Shown: positions 34,866 to 47,434, counted from the stretch's first letter. The stretch: 64,000 bases of DNA from Verrucosispora sp. WMMD573 (GCF_027497175.1 NZ_CP114901.1:2418001-2482000); one strand, 5' to 3'. Made by a program: numbers and translations. The notes: generated by a model not told the origin, from the letters alone.

Positions 34866-36635
34866 GTGACCACCTCCCCGACCCCCGATCTCGACCCGAC
34901 CTCCCGCCGGCACGGTGCCGCGTGGGAGTTGTGGCGTGGGGTGAGTGGGCGACTGGCCCGATCACTGGCGAGGCTGCACCAGACCTGGCGCCGGTCGTTG
35001 CAGGTACGGGTGGTGACCATCACGTTGGTGACGTCCAGCCTGCTGGTCGGCGGTTTCGCCTACCTGATCGCCGACAAGATCACCAGCATTCTGCTGGACA
35101 ACGCCAAGACCGACGTCCAGCTGCGGCTGCTCAATGGCGCGGAGTACGCGGCCAAGCAGTTCAGCCTCTACAGCCAGCCCCAGGAGGCCCAGCTCCAGGA
35201 GACGATCGACGGCACAGTCAACTACCTCGCCGGTGGCGACCCCCAGCAGAACAGCGGCGTGGTCGTGGCCCTCACCGCGGACAACTGGCCCGGAGTGATC
35301 GAGGCGCGTACCTCACCGTCGGCGAACGTCCGGCCCCTGATCAGCCCCGAGCTGCGCGCCGCGGTGGCCGACGGGAACGTGGCCAACCAGATCCGTACCG
35401 GCCGGCTGACCGGTGACGCCGAGACGAAGTACCTCGTCTACGGCTCTCCGGTGCCGACCCGCTTCGGCCAGGTGGAGCTCTACTACTTCGTCCCGCTGAC
35501 CCTGCAGGACACCACGGCCGCGCAGGCGCGGGCCACGGTGGTGGCCACCGGAGTCGCCCTGGTGTTGCTGCTCGGCCTGCTCGCCGCCCTGGTGACCCGG
35601 CTGGTGGTGATCCCGGTACGGGTCGCCGCCCGGACCGCCCAGCGACTCTCGGCCGGCCTGCTCGACCAGCGGATGGCCGTCAACGGTGAGGACGACCTGG
35701 CGCTGCTCGCGGCCTCGTTCAACCAGATGGCCACCAACCTGCAACGACAGATCCTGCGACTGGAGGAGATGTCCCGACTGCAACGTCGGTTCACCTCCGA
35801 CGTGTCGCATGAACTGCGGACCCCGCTGACCACGGTACGGATGGCCGCTGATCTGATCTTCGCCGAACGCGACGAGTTCGATCCGGCGGTGGCACGCAGC
35901 GCCGAGCTGCTCCAGGCCGAGCTGGACCGCTTCGAGGAACTGCTGACCGACCTGCTGGAGATCAGCCGGTTCGACGCGGGCTTCGCGGTGCTCGATGCCG
36001 AGCCGACCGATCTGGTGCCGGTGGTGCACCGGGTGGCCGACCGGCTGGCGGGGTTGGCCGAGCGGGTCGGGGTGGCCATCGAGCTGGACGTCCCGGCCGC
36101 GCCGGTGATCGCCGAGATCGACCCACGACGGGTCGAACGGGTGCTGCGCAACCTGGTCGGCAACGCCGTCGAGCACGGCGAGGGCCGGCCGGTGCGGATC
36201 ACGCTCGGCATGGACGAGACCGCTGTCGCGCTTACCGTCCGCGACCACGGCGTCGGGCTCAAACCGGGCGAGGAGAAGCTGGTTTTCAACCGGTTCTGGC
36301 GGGCTGACCCGTCGCGGGCCCGGCAGACCGGCGGGACCGGCCTGGGGCTGTCGATCAGCCTGGAGGACGCCCGACTGCACGGCGGCTGGCTGGAGGCGTG
36401 GGGTGCGCCGGGACAGGGCGCGCAGTTCCGGCTCACCCTGCCGGCGCGCGCCGGCGACCGGCTCACCACTTCGCCGCTGCGGCTGGTGCCGGCCGACGCC
36501 ACACTGCCGTTCGGTGGTGCGCCCGCCGGTGGGCTGCTGGCCATCGGGCCCGGCCCGGCCGGCGCGCTCGCCGTCGGTCCGGCCCCGGACGCGGTGCCGC
36601 CGGCCGGACAGCCGCGCGCGGAGGTGGGCTCGTGA
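34866..36635 (+). CDS. mtrB: Sensor histidine kinase MtrB
   Basis: This 589-residue kinase has TM1 (VVTITLVTSSLLVGGFAYLI), an extracytoplasmic region of about 150 residues, TM2 (VVATGVALVLLLGLLAALVT), HAMP, HisKA with the phosphorylated histidine in DVSHELRTPLTTVR, and HATPase (GNAVEHGEG, GGTGLGLSI). The C-terminal 60 or so residues are Pro/Ala/Gly-rich. GTG 34866 follows the mtrA stop by 13 bp; the frame extends upstream without features. Partner of MtrA; LpqB modulates it in other actinobacteria. Confidence 0.94.
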   Translation: MTTSPTPDLDPTSRRHGAAWELWRGVSGRLARSLARLHQTWRRSLQVRVVTITLVTSSLLVGGFAYLIADKITSILLDNAKTDVQLRLLNGAEYAAKQFSLYSQPQEAQLQETIDGTVNYLAGGDPQQNSGVVVALTADNWPGVIEARTSPSANVRPLISPELRAAVADGNVANQIRTGRLTGDAETKYLVYGSPVPTRFGQVELYYFVPLTLQDTTAAQARATVVATGVALVLLLGLLAALVTRLVVIPVRVAARTAQRLSAGLLDQRMAVNGEDDLALLAASFNQMATNLQRQILRLEEMSRLQRRFTSDVSHELRTPLTTVRMAADLIFAERDEFDPAVARSAELLQAELDRFEELLTDLLEISRFDAGFAVLDAEPTDLVPVVHRVADRLAGLAERVGVAIELDVPAAPVIAEIDPRRVERVLRNLVGNAVEHGEGRPVRITLGMDETAVALTVRDHGVGLKPGEEKLVFNRFWRADPSRARQTGGTGLGLSISLEDARLHGGWLEAWGAPGQGAQFRLTLPARAGDRLTTSPLRLVPADATLPFGGAPAGGLLAIGPGPAGALAVGPAPDAVPPAGQPRAEVGS

Positions 36636-38431
36636 GGCGACGGTTGCTGAGCGGGGCCCTCGGCGGCGTGCTGGTGCTGGGCGTCGCCGCCGGCTGCGGG
36701 ATCCCCGACCGCAGCGAGGTGCAGATCGAGCAGCGTGGGCCGGCCGCGGAGACGAACTGGTCGCTGGGACGCGGTACCGAGCCGCCGACGCGGGAGGCCA
36801 GCGGCAGCGACGCCGAGGCGTTCGTGCGCAACTTTCTGGCCGCGGCGGCCGGCGAGCCAGACCGGGCGTACGAGCGGGTGAAGCGGTTCATCGCGACCGC
36901 AGACCGCAGCGGGCTGCCGGACAAGCAGGGCAGCGAGGTGGCGCTGTCGGTGGTGCGGCTCACCGACGACCCGGTGATCGAGCCTGACGTGGACAGCATG
37001 AAGGTCACCATCAGCGTGCAGCAGGTCGGGCTGCTACGGGCCAACGGAATGCTGGTGCCGCCGGTGGCCACCGAGCCGACGTACGAGTTCCGGCTGATCA
37101 GTGCCGGCCCGGCCGGTGAGGACGATGCCGGCTACTACGTCAGCGACCCGCCGAACGTGCTGCTGCTCAGCGACGATGCGCTGCGCCGGTACTACCAGGC
37201 GGAGGCGATCTACTTCTGGAACTCCGACCGCACCCAGCTCGTGCCCGACCAGCGGTACCTCTCCTCGGCGGTACCCCCGCAGCGGCGGGTGAGCGAGGTC
37301 GTCCGGTGGTTGACCGCCGGCCCGTCGGACTGGCTGCGGATCGGTGTCTCCGGTCTGCCCGACCGCACCGAGATGATCAACAATGCCACCGGTTCGGACG
37401 GCCGGTGGGAGGTCAACCTCGACATGCCGGGCGCTGACGAGCGCCGGCTGGAGCAGTTCGGTACCCAGTTGGCGTGGTCCCTGCGGGAGTTGCACGGCAC
37501 CGTCGAGGTGAAGATCCTCAACCAGTCCCGCAAGGTGATCGACCTCGCGGAGCAGCGCAGGCTGAATCCGCTGGACCTGATCGAGGTCAACGCCCGGCGA
37601 TACTGCGTCTACGAAGGGGCGATCCACTCGCTGACGGTGGCCGGCGAGGCCGCCGGCTCGGTACCGCTGGCGCCCGAGGCCAACCACGACATCGTCTCGG
37701 TCGGGCTGCGTCGCGTCGACGCGGACGTCCTGGTCGCCGTCGTGGTGGCCGGTGAGAACGGGCGGCAGCGGCTGGCCGTCGGGCGCAGCAGTGGCGTGGT
37801 GGAAACCCTCACCAGCGGCCCCAGCAGGTACGCCGAGATGAGCCGCCCGGTCTGGATCCGCAGCGACGGTGCCCGCCCGGCCGGCCTGGTGGTCGCCGAC
37901 GGCCGGCTCTACCGCTTCGACGGCCAGGCGGCGACGCGGCAGGTGCAGCTCAGCCTGCCGGGCCGAGTGACCGCGGTGGCGCCCGCCCTGGACGGGCACC
38001 GGCTGGCGCTGATCGTCGACGGCACGCTGCACGTCGCCGCGATCAACTGGGAGGGCGGGGTGCCCACCGTGGGACCGGCCCGACGGCTGGTCAGCTCGCT
38101 GACCGATGCCACCGCGGTGGACTGGTCGGCGGCGAACCGCCTGCTGGTGGCCGGCTCGGCGGGCCGTCCGGCGATCTACGACGTGACCGTCGACGGCGCC
38201 CTGGAGACCCCGCTGCGGGAGGACACCGGCAGCCAGGTCGACCACCTTGCCGCGTACCCGGCCACCGCCGAGCGGTCCCCGCTGGCCGGCTCGTTCATGT
38301 ACGAGGCGAACGGGGTGGCGTACCGCAGCAATCCGTTCGACCGGATCAACCGCGACCAGGTCCAGGACGTGACACCGCCCCCGGCGGGGGTACGTCCGGG
38401 CAACCCCACCGCCCCCGTCTTCCTCTACTGA
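36632..38431 (+). CDS. lpqB: Lipoprotein LpqB, MtrB accessory protein
   Basis: This 599-residue lipoprotein has a signal with lipobox VAAGC, a GerMN-like domain near 200-300 (FWNSDRTQLVPDQRYLSSAV, EVVRWLTAGPSDWLRIG) and a C-terminal beta-propeller-like half. LpqB interacts with the MtrB sensor domain and affects signalling in mycobacteria and Streptomyces. The GTG start overlaps the mtrB stop by 4 bp. Confidence 0.93.
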   Translation: MRRRLLSGALGGVLVLGVAAGCGIPDRSEVQIEQRGPAAETNWSLGRGTEPPTREASGSDAEAFVRNFLAAAAGEPDRAYERVKRFIATADRSGLPDKQGSEVALSVVRLTDDPVIEPDVDSMKVTISVQQVGLLRANGMLVPPVATEPTYEFRLISAGPAGEDDAGYYVSDPPNVLLLSDDALRRYYQAEAIYFWNSDRTQLVPDQRYLSSAVPPQRRVSEVVRWLTAGPSDWLRIGVSGLPDRTEMINNATGSDGRWEVNLDMPGADERRLEQFGTQLAWSLRELHGTVEVKILNQSRKVIDLAEQRRLNPLDLIEVNARRYCVYEGAIHSLTVAGEAAGSVPLAPEANHDIVSVGLRRVDADVLVAVVVAGENGRQRLAVGRSSGVVETLTSGPSRYAEMSRPVWIRSDGARPAGLVVADGRLYRFDGQAATRQVQLSLPGRVTAVAPALDGHRLALIVDGTLHVAAINWEGGVPTVGPARRLVSSLTDATAVDWSAANRLLVAGSAGRPAIYDVTVDGALETPLREDTGSQVDHLAAYPATAERSPLAGSFMYEANGVAYRSNPFDRINRDQVQDVTPPPAGVRPGNPTAPVFLY

Positions 38432-38438
38432 GCGGGCC

Positions 38439-39137
38439 GTGACGGGCGGGCTCTGGGCGGACCTGGCCGACCTGGTGCTGCCCACCGACTGCGCCGGCTG
38501 CCGGGAACGCCGCCCGGGGCTGCGGCACGGGGTCTGCCCGGACTGCGTCACCGCGCTGCGGGCGCTGCGCCCCGGTCCGGTGCGCCCGGTCGCGGCCCCA
38601 CCCGGTTTACCGCCCTGTCACGCCCTCGGCGGGTACGGCGGGCCGCTGCGGGAGACGCTGTTGGCGTACAAGGAACACGGCCGGCACGGTCTGGCCCGGC
38701 CACTCGGCGCGCTGCTCGCCGAGGTCGTCGCCGCGGCGGTCGGCCCGGTGGGGCCGGTGCTGCTGGTGCCGGTGCCGGACACCGCGGCGGCGGCCCGGGC
38801 CCGCTACGGGGATCACCTGGGCCGGTTGACCCGGCACTGCGCCCGTCGGTTGCGGGCGGCGGGCTGGCCGGTGCGGGTGCACAACGCGGTACGTGCCGCG
38901 CCCCGTCCGGACTCGGTGACGCTGGACAGCGCCGGCCGGGCGGCGGCGGCCACGGCGGCCTTCCGCGCCCGTTCGGGCCGGGGTCCGGCCATTGCGGGGG
39001 CGCGGGTCGTCCTGCTGGACGACATCGTCACCACCGGGGTGACCCTCGCGGCGGTCAGTCGGGTGCTGACCGTGCGCGGTTTGTCGCCGTACGGGGCGGC
39101 GGTGCTTGCCGCGACACGGAAAAGGCACCAACAGTGA
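38439..39137 (+). CDS. ComF-family phosphoribosyltransferase-like protein
   Basis: This 232-residue protein has an N-terminal zinc-finger-like CAGCRERR...CPDC region and a phosphoribosyltransferase core with the PRPP loop VVLLDDIVTTGVTLAA. ComF proteins are linked to DNA uptake in competent bacteria, but in actinobacteria this gene follows lpqB without competence genes, so the role is unclear. The GTG start is 7 bp after the lpqB stop. Confidence 0.85.
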   Translation: MTGGLWADLADLVLPTDCAGCRERRPGLRHGVCPDCVTALRALRPGPVRPVAAPPGLPPCHALGGYGGPLRETLLAYKEHGRHGLARPLGALLAEVVAAAVGPVGPVLLVPVPDTAAAARARYGDHLGRLTRHCARRLRAAGWPVRVHNAVRAAPRPDSVTLDSAGRAAAATAAFRARSGRGPAIAGARVVLLDDIVTTGVTLAAVSRVLTVRGLSPYGAAVLAATRKRHQQ

Positions 39138-39145
39138 CCGATCGT

Positions 39146-39170
39146 GTTTCCGTTTCACCCCTTCGTGTAT
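39146..39170 (+). promoter_or_regulatory. Candidate stress-sigma promoter for hpf
   Basis: GTTT (39146-39149), 15 nt, then GTGTAT (39165-39170) resembles the SigB/SigF-type consensus GTTT-N14-16-GGGTAT with one mismatch. The downstream leader to hpf is about 210 nt and contains a GCTAAC-AGGA-GTTAGC hairpin (39221-39236). Confidence 0.35.
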
Positions 39171-39383
39171 GAGGTGTGGAAATTCTCCGGGTGGTCTTGG
39201 CGACCGGGGGTGACTGGTGGGCTAACAGGAGTTAGCGTTTGGCTGTCGGGGGTAGGAAGGCCATCCCACCACCCCCGGCGGTGAGAGGAGGCGTAGCCGC
39301 ATTGACCGGTCGGCGCCGAATGGGGCCGTCCCCGGGCACGACCGGAGTTCCGGATCGAAGACCGTCCGAACGAGGGAGGTCAC

Positions 39384-40034
39384 GTGGACATCGTGGTCAA
39401 GGGCCGTAACGTCGAAGTGCCGGACCATTACCGGGTGCACGTAGCAGACAAGCTTGCGAAGATCGAACGCTACGACCACAAGCTCATTCGTGTCGATGTC
39501 GAACTGTTCCACGAGCGCAATCCGCGCCAGGCCGATCATTGCCAGCGGGTGGAGATCACCTGCTATTCCCGTGGTCCGGTGATCCGGGCCGAGGCCTGCA
39601 CCAGCGACTTCTACAGCGCTCTGGACTCGGCGATCGCCAAGCTCGACTCCCGGCTGCGTCGCGCGGCCGACCGGCGTCGGGTACACCGAGGCCGCCACGC
39701 GCCGCTGTCGGTCGCCGCCGCGACCGCCGGCCTGCCGGTGACCGACCTCCCCGCGCTGTCCGCCCCCGCGGAGACCAGCAGCGCCGCCGTGGAGACCAGC
39801 ACCGCCACCGCGCTGGCCGAACGGCCCGAGGAGGAGTACGCCGACGATCAGCCGTGGCACATCGCCCGGGAGAAGGTGCACCCCGCCGAGCCGATGACCA
39901 TCGACGACGCCCTGTTCCAGATGGAACTGGTGGGCCACGACTTCTATCTCTTCCAGGACAAGGAATCCGGCCGCCCGAGCGTGGTCTACCGGCGGCACGC
40001 GTACGACTACGGCATCATCTCGCTGGACATCTGA
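39384..40034 (+). CDS. hpf: Long-form ribosome hibernation promoting factor
   Basis: This 216-residue protein has an N-terminal S30AE domain (MDIVVKGRNVEVPDHYRVHV, ETCHRVEI-like basic strand) of about 100 residues, an Ala/Thr-rich linker, and the C-terminal dimerization domain (PMTIDDALFQMELVGHDFYL, YGIISLDI). Long HPF drives 100S ribosome dimers in stationary phase. GAGGGAGG lies before the GTG start. A hairpin follows the stop. Confidence 0.93.
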   Translation: MDIVVKGRNVEVPDHYRVHVADKLAKIERYDHKLIRVDVELFHERNPRQADHCQRVEITCYSRGPVIRAEACTSDFYSALDSAIAKLDSRLRRAADRRRVHRGRHAPLSVAAATAGLPVTDLPALSAPAETSSAAVETSTATALAERPEEEYADDQPWHIAREKVHPAEPMTIDDALFQMELVGHDFYLFQDKESGRPSVVYRRHAYDYGIISLDI

Positions 40035-40038
40035 CCGT

Positions 40039-40081
40039 GACGGCGGCCCGGGTCGGTACCCACCCGACCCGGGCCGCCGTC
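40039..40081. terminator. Bidirectional terminator, 18-bp perfect stem
   Basis: GACGGCGGCCCGGGTCGG (40039-40056) pairs without mismatch with its complement at 40064-40081 around a 7-nt loop. It lies between the convergent hpf and GNAT genes. No T-run follows. Confidence 0.75.
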
Positions 40082-40120
40082 GCGGCACCGCTCCTGGGCC
40101 GCCGTCGCCACCGGCCGTCG

Positions 40121-41248
40121 TCAGGCCATCGGATCCGTCGGTAGCAGACCGTAGATCGTCGAGTCGGCCCGGCTGCCGGCCGCGCCGGGCAGCCGGCCGC
40201 GCAGCAGCCCCTCCCGCCGGAAGCCGGCCTTCTCCAGCACCCGCTGGGAGGCGGCGTTCTCCGGCAGGGTGCCGGCCCACAACCGGGACAGGCCGACGTG
40301 GTCGAACCCCCACCGGGTGAGCAGTCGTACGGCCCGGGTGGCGTAGCCGCGTCCGCGCCACCGGGGCAGCAGGCTGTAGCCGAGCATCGCCTGGTCGCTG
40401 GCGGGCTGGTCGGGGAGGAGCATGCAGCTGCCGGCGAACTCCCCGGAGACGGCGTCCAGGATGGTCATGGCCGCGGCGGTGCCGACCAGCCATTGATTCT
40501 CCGCACCCTGGCAGCGTCGCTCGATCTCGTTCCCGGCCGGCGCGCCCGGGGGCACCCGGCTGGCCACCACCTCCGGATCGCTGTGCAGGCGGTACGCCTG
40601 CTCGGTGTCGTCCGGTCCGAGCCGACGCAGCACGACCACCCCGTCGGCGAGTCGGCCGTCGGGCAGGTCCGGCAGCGGACGCGGCGACGGACCGGGCGGG
40701 TCGTCGGCAAGCCGTACCCACACCGTCAGGTCCCGCCGGTCCCCGCCCCGAACCGGCGTGGCGGACCGGCGTACCCCTTCGGGCCGGAAGCCGGCGGCCA
40801 GCGCGACCCGCTGGCTGGCCGTGTTCTCCACCCGGGTGAGCAGCTCCAACCGGGCGGTGCCGCTGGCGAAGGCGTGCCCGGACAGGGCGCGGGTGGCGGC
40901 GGTGGCCACCCCTCGGCCCCGCGCCCACGGTGCCACCCAGTAGCCGATCTCCGCCTGCCCCCGCTGCGGCACCGGATGGCTCAGGCCCACGGTGCCGAGC
41001 AGCCGGTCGGTCGCCGGGTCGGCCACGGCGTACGCGGCACCACCGCTGGCGAAGGCGGCCGACGCGCCCTGGGTGACCCACCGGCGCGCGTCGGCCAAGG
41101 TGTACGGGTCGGGCAGGCCGTCGAGGAAACGCCGGGTGAGCGGATCGGCGCAGCCGGCCGCGACGTCCTCGACGTCGTCGAGGCGGAACGGCCGTAGGAG
41201 CACCCCGTGCGCCTCGATCCGCTGCCCGCTGCCCAGAGGTTCGCTCAT
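40121..41248 (-). CDS. Double-domain GNAT N-acetyltransferase
   Basis: This 375-residue protein has two GNAT domains. The N-terminal (about 1-175) has GYWVAPWARGRGVATAATRA, the acetyl-CoA loop; the C-terminal (about 200-375) has GYSLLPRWRGRGYATRAVRL. Both end with a typical QRV...KAGF strand (FRPEGVRR, FRREGLLRG). The substrate cannot be inferred. It is followed upstream by another double GNAT gene in the same direction. Confidence 0.83.
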   Translation of the reverse strand: MSEPLGSGQRIEAHGVLLRPFRLDDVEDVAAGCADPLTRRFLDGLPDPYTLADARRWVTQGASAAFASGGAAYAVADPATDRLLGTVGLSHPVPQRGQAEIGYWVAPWARGRGVATAATRALSGHAFASGTARLELLTRVENTASQRVALAAGFRPEGVRRSATPVRGGDRRDLTVWVRLADDPPGPSPRPLPDLPDGRLADGVVVLRRLGPDDTEQAYRLHSDPEVVASRVPPGAPAGNEIERRCQGAENQWLVGTAAAMTILDAVSGEFAGSCMLLPDQPASDQAMLGYSLLPRWRGRGYATRAVRLLTRWGFDHVGLSRLWAGTLPENAASQRVLEKAGFRREGLLRGRLPGAAGSRADSTIYGLLPTDPMA

Positions 41249-41315
41249 GACGACCCTTCGCGACGCTGCGGGCCGTCATGAGCGTCCAAGGCGCTGCTTC
41301 GATGACTCGCTTCGC

Positions 41316-42461
41316 TCATGACAGGTCCTCGGCGAGCAGCGCACCGACCCAGGCGTCGACCCGGGTGCCGCGGTGGTTCAGGGCCCGGCGGGCGGTGCCC
41401 TCCATCGCGAAACCGGCCTTCTCGGCGGCCCGCCGGGAGGCGACGTTGCCGATGTTGGCCCGCCATTCGATCCGGGCCAGCCCCAGGGTGGTGAAGCCCC
41501 AGGTGCAGAGGGCCGCCAACGCCGCCGGCTGGTAGCCCCGCCCTCGGGCGTGCGGCGCGGTCATGAAGCCCACATCGGCCAGGAGCGGGTCGGTGGCCGA
41601 CAGCCGGAGGTCGATGGAGCCGGCGTACCGGTCCGTGGCATCGGTGAAGACGAAGTTGGCGCTGGTGCCGGCGGCCCAGGTGGCTCGCACGAACCGCAGG
41701 AAATCCTCGGCGTCCGCGCGCGTGTAGCTCTCCGGCACGGTCGTCCAGCGCAGCGTCTCCGGGTCCCGGCAGGTGGTGACGATCGCGTCGAGGTCGCGTT
41801 CGTCCATGGGGCGCAGGCTCAGCTCGCGCGTGCCGGTGGTGGCGAACAGGGTCGGTTGCGGCCGGCCGAAGACGACCGCGCGTCGGGCGTCCAGGGTGCC
41901 CGCACCGGCCGGGCCGACCTCGCCGGGTGTCGGTACGTCACCGGGCAGCAACGTGCCGAACCACTCGTGCGCGCTGCCGGCCGGGTCGGCGGCCCGCAGC
42001 CGCCCCTCGATCCGGATACCGGAGCGCAGGGCGACCAGTCGGGAGGCGTGGTTGCCCACCTCGGCCCCCCAGAGCAGCCGGCGCAGCTTCAGTTCGTCGA
42101 AGGACCACCGGGCAACGGCCCGGACGGCGCGGACCGCGACCCGCTGGCCCCGCGCCCACGGTGCGGTCCAGTATCCGATCTCGCTGAGTTCGTGGTCGCG
42201 GTCGATGGTGTTGAGCCCGCAGGCACCGAGTACCTCGCCGCTGGCGGCGTCGCAGACCGCGAAGCCCGCGCTGGTGCCGAGTTCCCACTGACGGGCGCGG
42301 TCCGCGACGAAGCTCTGCGCGTGTTCGTGCCGGTACGGGCGAGGTACGGTGGTCCAGCGCTGGATATCCGGATCCTGGCAGGCGCGGTAGACGGCGTCGG
42401 CGTCGGTCGCTCGCCACGGCCGCAGCAGCAGACCGTCCTCGGTGATCTCCACGGGCTCCAC
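41316..42461 (-). CDS. Double-domain GNAT N-acetyltransferase
   Basis: This 381-residue protein has two GNAT domains, with GYWTAPWARGQRVAVRAVRA in the first and GFMTAPHARGRGYQPAALAA in the second. The loop in the first domain reads RGQRVA instead of RGxGxA, so acetyl-CoA binding may be weaker there. GTG 42461 is chosen because the domain starts directly after; GTG 42452 is possible and the frame continues to 42710 without features. It is divergent from secA. Confidence 0.8.
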   Translation of the reverse strand: MEPVEITEDGLLLRPWRATDADAVYRACQDPDIQRWTTVPRPYRHEHAQSFVADRARQWELGTSAGFAVCDAASGEVLGACGLNTIDRDHELSEIGYWTAPWARGQRVAVRAVRAVARWSFDELKLRRLLWGAEVGNHASRLVALRSGIRIEGRLRAADPAGSAHEWFGTLLPGDVPTPGEVGPAGAGTLDARRAVVFGRPQPTLFATTGTRELSLRPMDERDLDAIVTTCRDPETLRWTTVPESYTRADAEDFLRFVRATWAAGTSANFVFTDATDRYAGSIDLRLSATDPLLADVGFMTAPHARGRGYQPAALAALCTWGFTTLGLARIEWRANIGNVASRRAAEKAGFAMEGTARRALNHRGTRVDAWVGALLAEDLS

Positions 42462-42630
42462 CGGGCCATCGTGCCGGATCGTTCGCGCACGGCGTAACCG
42501 GATAACCGGGACGCGGACGGGAGCGGGGAGTGTTATGTCGGTTTCGCGGCGGCCGACCACCGCCACCAGTGACCATCGGCCGGATGGAACGCCTACGATG
42601 GTTCGAGACTGTCTAGGGGAGCGTTGATCC

Positions 42631-45558
<2,928 letters not shown>

Positions 45559-45575
45559 TCCCGCCGACTTCGCAA

Positions 45576-45642
45576 GATCGCGCCCGATCCCGGGCGAGTG
45601 GCCGCGCACCGCGAAGCCCTCGCCCGGGATCCGGGCGCGATC
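45576..45642. terminator. Bidirectional terminator after secA
   Basis: A 23-nt arm (45576-45598) starting GATCGCGCCCGATCCCGGGC is complementary to 45619-45642 with one extra base, around a 20-nt loop. It lies between the convergent secA and the Rv3235-like gene. Confidence 0.75.
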
Positions 45643-45685
45643 TCGTGCGGGCTGCCGTCCGGGGCGGTCAGGCCGCAGCGGTCGG

Positions 45686-46366
45686 TCAGAGGACGCGCAG
45701 GTCGGTGCAGAGCCAGTTGCCGCGCCGCTGCTCCAGGCGCAGCGCCATCGCCCAGCTACGACCACCGGCGCCGGTGAGTACGGCAGCGGCCTCGATGGCG
45801 CTGGTGCGAGGTTCGCAGACACGCAGGCGACGCAGCCGTACCCCGGGTCGCGCCGAGCGCCGTCGGGCCGGTGTCCCGTACGCGGTGGCGCGGGCCAGCT
45901 CGGGCAGCAGCACGGCGACCCGAGCCGGGTCGAGCTGACGTCGTAGCTGCACCGGGGGCCGGAAGCCGTTGAACACCTCCAGGCAGGTGGCGACGAAGCG
46001 GTGGGCGACCCGGGTGGCCGCCGGGGTGGCTGTGGTCAGGGCCCCGGCCGGCAGATGCCGGGCCGGCGCGTGGCCGGGCCCCGGCGGCCCGGATCCGGTG
46101 GGCCGGCCGGGCTCACCCGACCACGGCACTCCCGGCGCGACCGGCCGGCCGCCGGAGCGCGAGGCCGCCCCCGGCAGTGGCGGCCGGGCCGGGCCACGGC
46201 TACCGGGCCACTGCCGGGCGGCGGCGAAGAGGTCGAGGGCGAGTTGCCCATCCGCCGGTCTGGGCCAACCGGTGGTGTCCTCGTCGACGGAGGGCGGCTC
46301 GAAGGCGGGCGCTGGCCGCAGCCGCACGGGTGGGCGTGCCGGCCCGGGCCGCCGGAGGTCGGTCAT
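45686..46366 (-). CDS. Rv3235-family protein
   Basis: This 226-residue protein has a Pro/Gly/Arg-rich, probably disordered N-terminal 110 residues and a C-terminal domain of about 100 residues: RFVATCLEVFNGFRPPVQLR, VRLRRLRVCEPRTSAIEAAA, EQRRGNWLCTDLRVL. The C-terminal domain matches the Rv3235 family often encoded near secA1. ATG 46366 follows GGGGGC. Function unknown. Confidence 0.8.
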   Translation of the reverse strand: MTDLRRPGPARPPVRLRPAPAFEPPSVDEDTTGWPRPADGQLALDLFAAARQWPGSRGPARPPLPGAASRSGGRPVAPGVPWSGEPGRPTGSGPPGPGHAPARHLPAGALTTATPAATRVAHRFVATCLEVFNGFRPPVQLRRQLDPARVAVLLPELARATAYGTPARRRSARPGVRLRRLRVCEPRTSAIEAAAVLTGAGGRSWAMALRLEQRRGNWLCTDLRVL

Positions 46367-46476
46367 GGCGCTGCCCCCTGCCATCAAAGCTTGCGTTTGC
46401 CTTCGTTTGCTTTCGACAGGCTTGATTGTCGGGCATCAGAGAGTTGGCGGTCAATGCCATGTCCGGGGTGCTACCG

Positions 46477-46704
46477 CTAGTCGGAGTCGCGCTCCGCCAA
46501 CGGGTTACCGCGTACCCACTCGGCGGTTTCGGCGTACTTGCGCTCGATGTACTCCTCCAGGCGGGCGCGCTCCACCCGCCACTGCCCCCGGCCGCCGATC
46601 TTGATCGCGGGCAGCTCTCCGCTGCGTACCATGTGGTAGACCTGCGAATCCGACACGTTCAGCTCGGTGGCCACGTCGGACAGGAGCAGGAACCTCGGTT
46701 CCAC
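46477..46704 (-). CDS. Small excisionase-type helix-turn-helix protein
   Basis: This 75-residue protein begins VEPRFLLLSDVATELNVSDS and contains a MerR/excisionase-like winged HTH (SQVYHMVRSGELPAIKIGG, GQWRVERARLEEYIERKYAE). GTG 46704 has GGGGAG 8 nt upstream; an in-frame ATG at 46752 is the alternative. It resembles BldC-like or excisionase-type DNA-binding proteins conserved near secA1 in actinobacteria. No phage genes are adjacent. Confidence 0.82.
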   Translation of the reverse strand: MEPRFLLLSDVATELNVSDSQVYHMVRSGELPAIKIGGRGQWRVERARLEEYIERKYAETAEWVRGNPLAERDSD

Positions 46705-46915
46705 CGAAACTCCCCGGGTTGACGTCGTTCGCCTCAGTTTGCCACCGGTCATCCCCTCCCGACCAATCCGCTCGTCGACCGACGGGGACACACCGGCCGT
46801 CGCCGGAACTTCCACCAGAGCGATACGGGGTGTATGACGGTCAGGGCGGACGGGCAGGGCCGTACGCCCGGCCTGGCGCGTCGTCGCCGGGCGGAGCAGA
46901 GCGGGGGAGACCACG

Positions 46916-47434
46916 GTGACCGACGAGCTTGTCCGGGTCTACGTGCCGGCGACCGTGCCGATGCTGGCAGGGCTGCCGGAGCAGGGGCTCGCCGCGACGC
47001 AGGCGCACGCGGTGACCCCGACGCTACGCGAGTGGTATGCGGAAGGCGATGAGGAGGAGTTGGAGTACGTAGCCTTCACCCGCGCCGCCCAGGACGCCCT
47101 GCAACTGATCCGGCACGATCCGGCCGCACCCCGTCGACGCGTGGTCGTCTCGGCGGACCTGCCCGCGACGGCGATCGGCCGGGGCGACGGGGAACTCGGC
47201 TCCAGCGTGGTCGAGCTGCGGGCCCCGGTGCCGGTCGCAGCCGTCGCGGCCGTGCACGTGGACGGGGCGGACGCCGCCACCGACGTCGCCGCCGCCGTCC
47301 AGGTGGTACTGGAGGCATTGGCCGGAGACCCCGATGCCCAGTTCACCGTCGACGGTGCCGAGGACCATGAGCTGGAGTGGTACGACCCCAGCGAACTGGA
47401 GTCGCTGCTGCGTGCCACCGCCACGGAAAGCTGA
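46916..47434 (+). CDS. DUF6912 family protein
   Basis: This 172-residue acidic protein begins [20 protein letters not shown] after a short lead, with [18 protein letters not shown] and a C-terminal [15 protein letters not shown]. This matches the actinobacterial DUF6912 family. The GTG lies after GGGGGAG. It is divergent from the HTH gene with about 200 bp between. Function unknown. Confidence 0.78.
   Translation: MTDELVRVYVPATVPMLAGLPEQGLAATQAHAVTPTLREWYAEGDEEELEYVAFTRAAQDALQLIRHDPAAPRRRVVVSADLPATAIGRGDGELGSSVVELRAPVPVAAVAAVHVDGADAATDVAAAVQVVLEALAGDPDAQFTVDGAEDHELEWYDPSELESLLRATATES

Noticed and set aside
33113..35023. Long minus-strand reading frame of 636 codons over mtrA
   Set aside because: The part beyond 33955 is antisense to mtrA and mtrB, which are unmistakable; only the lower part is a real membrane protein.
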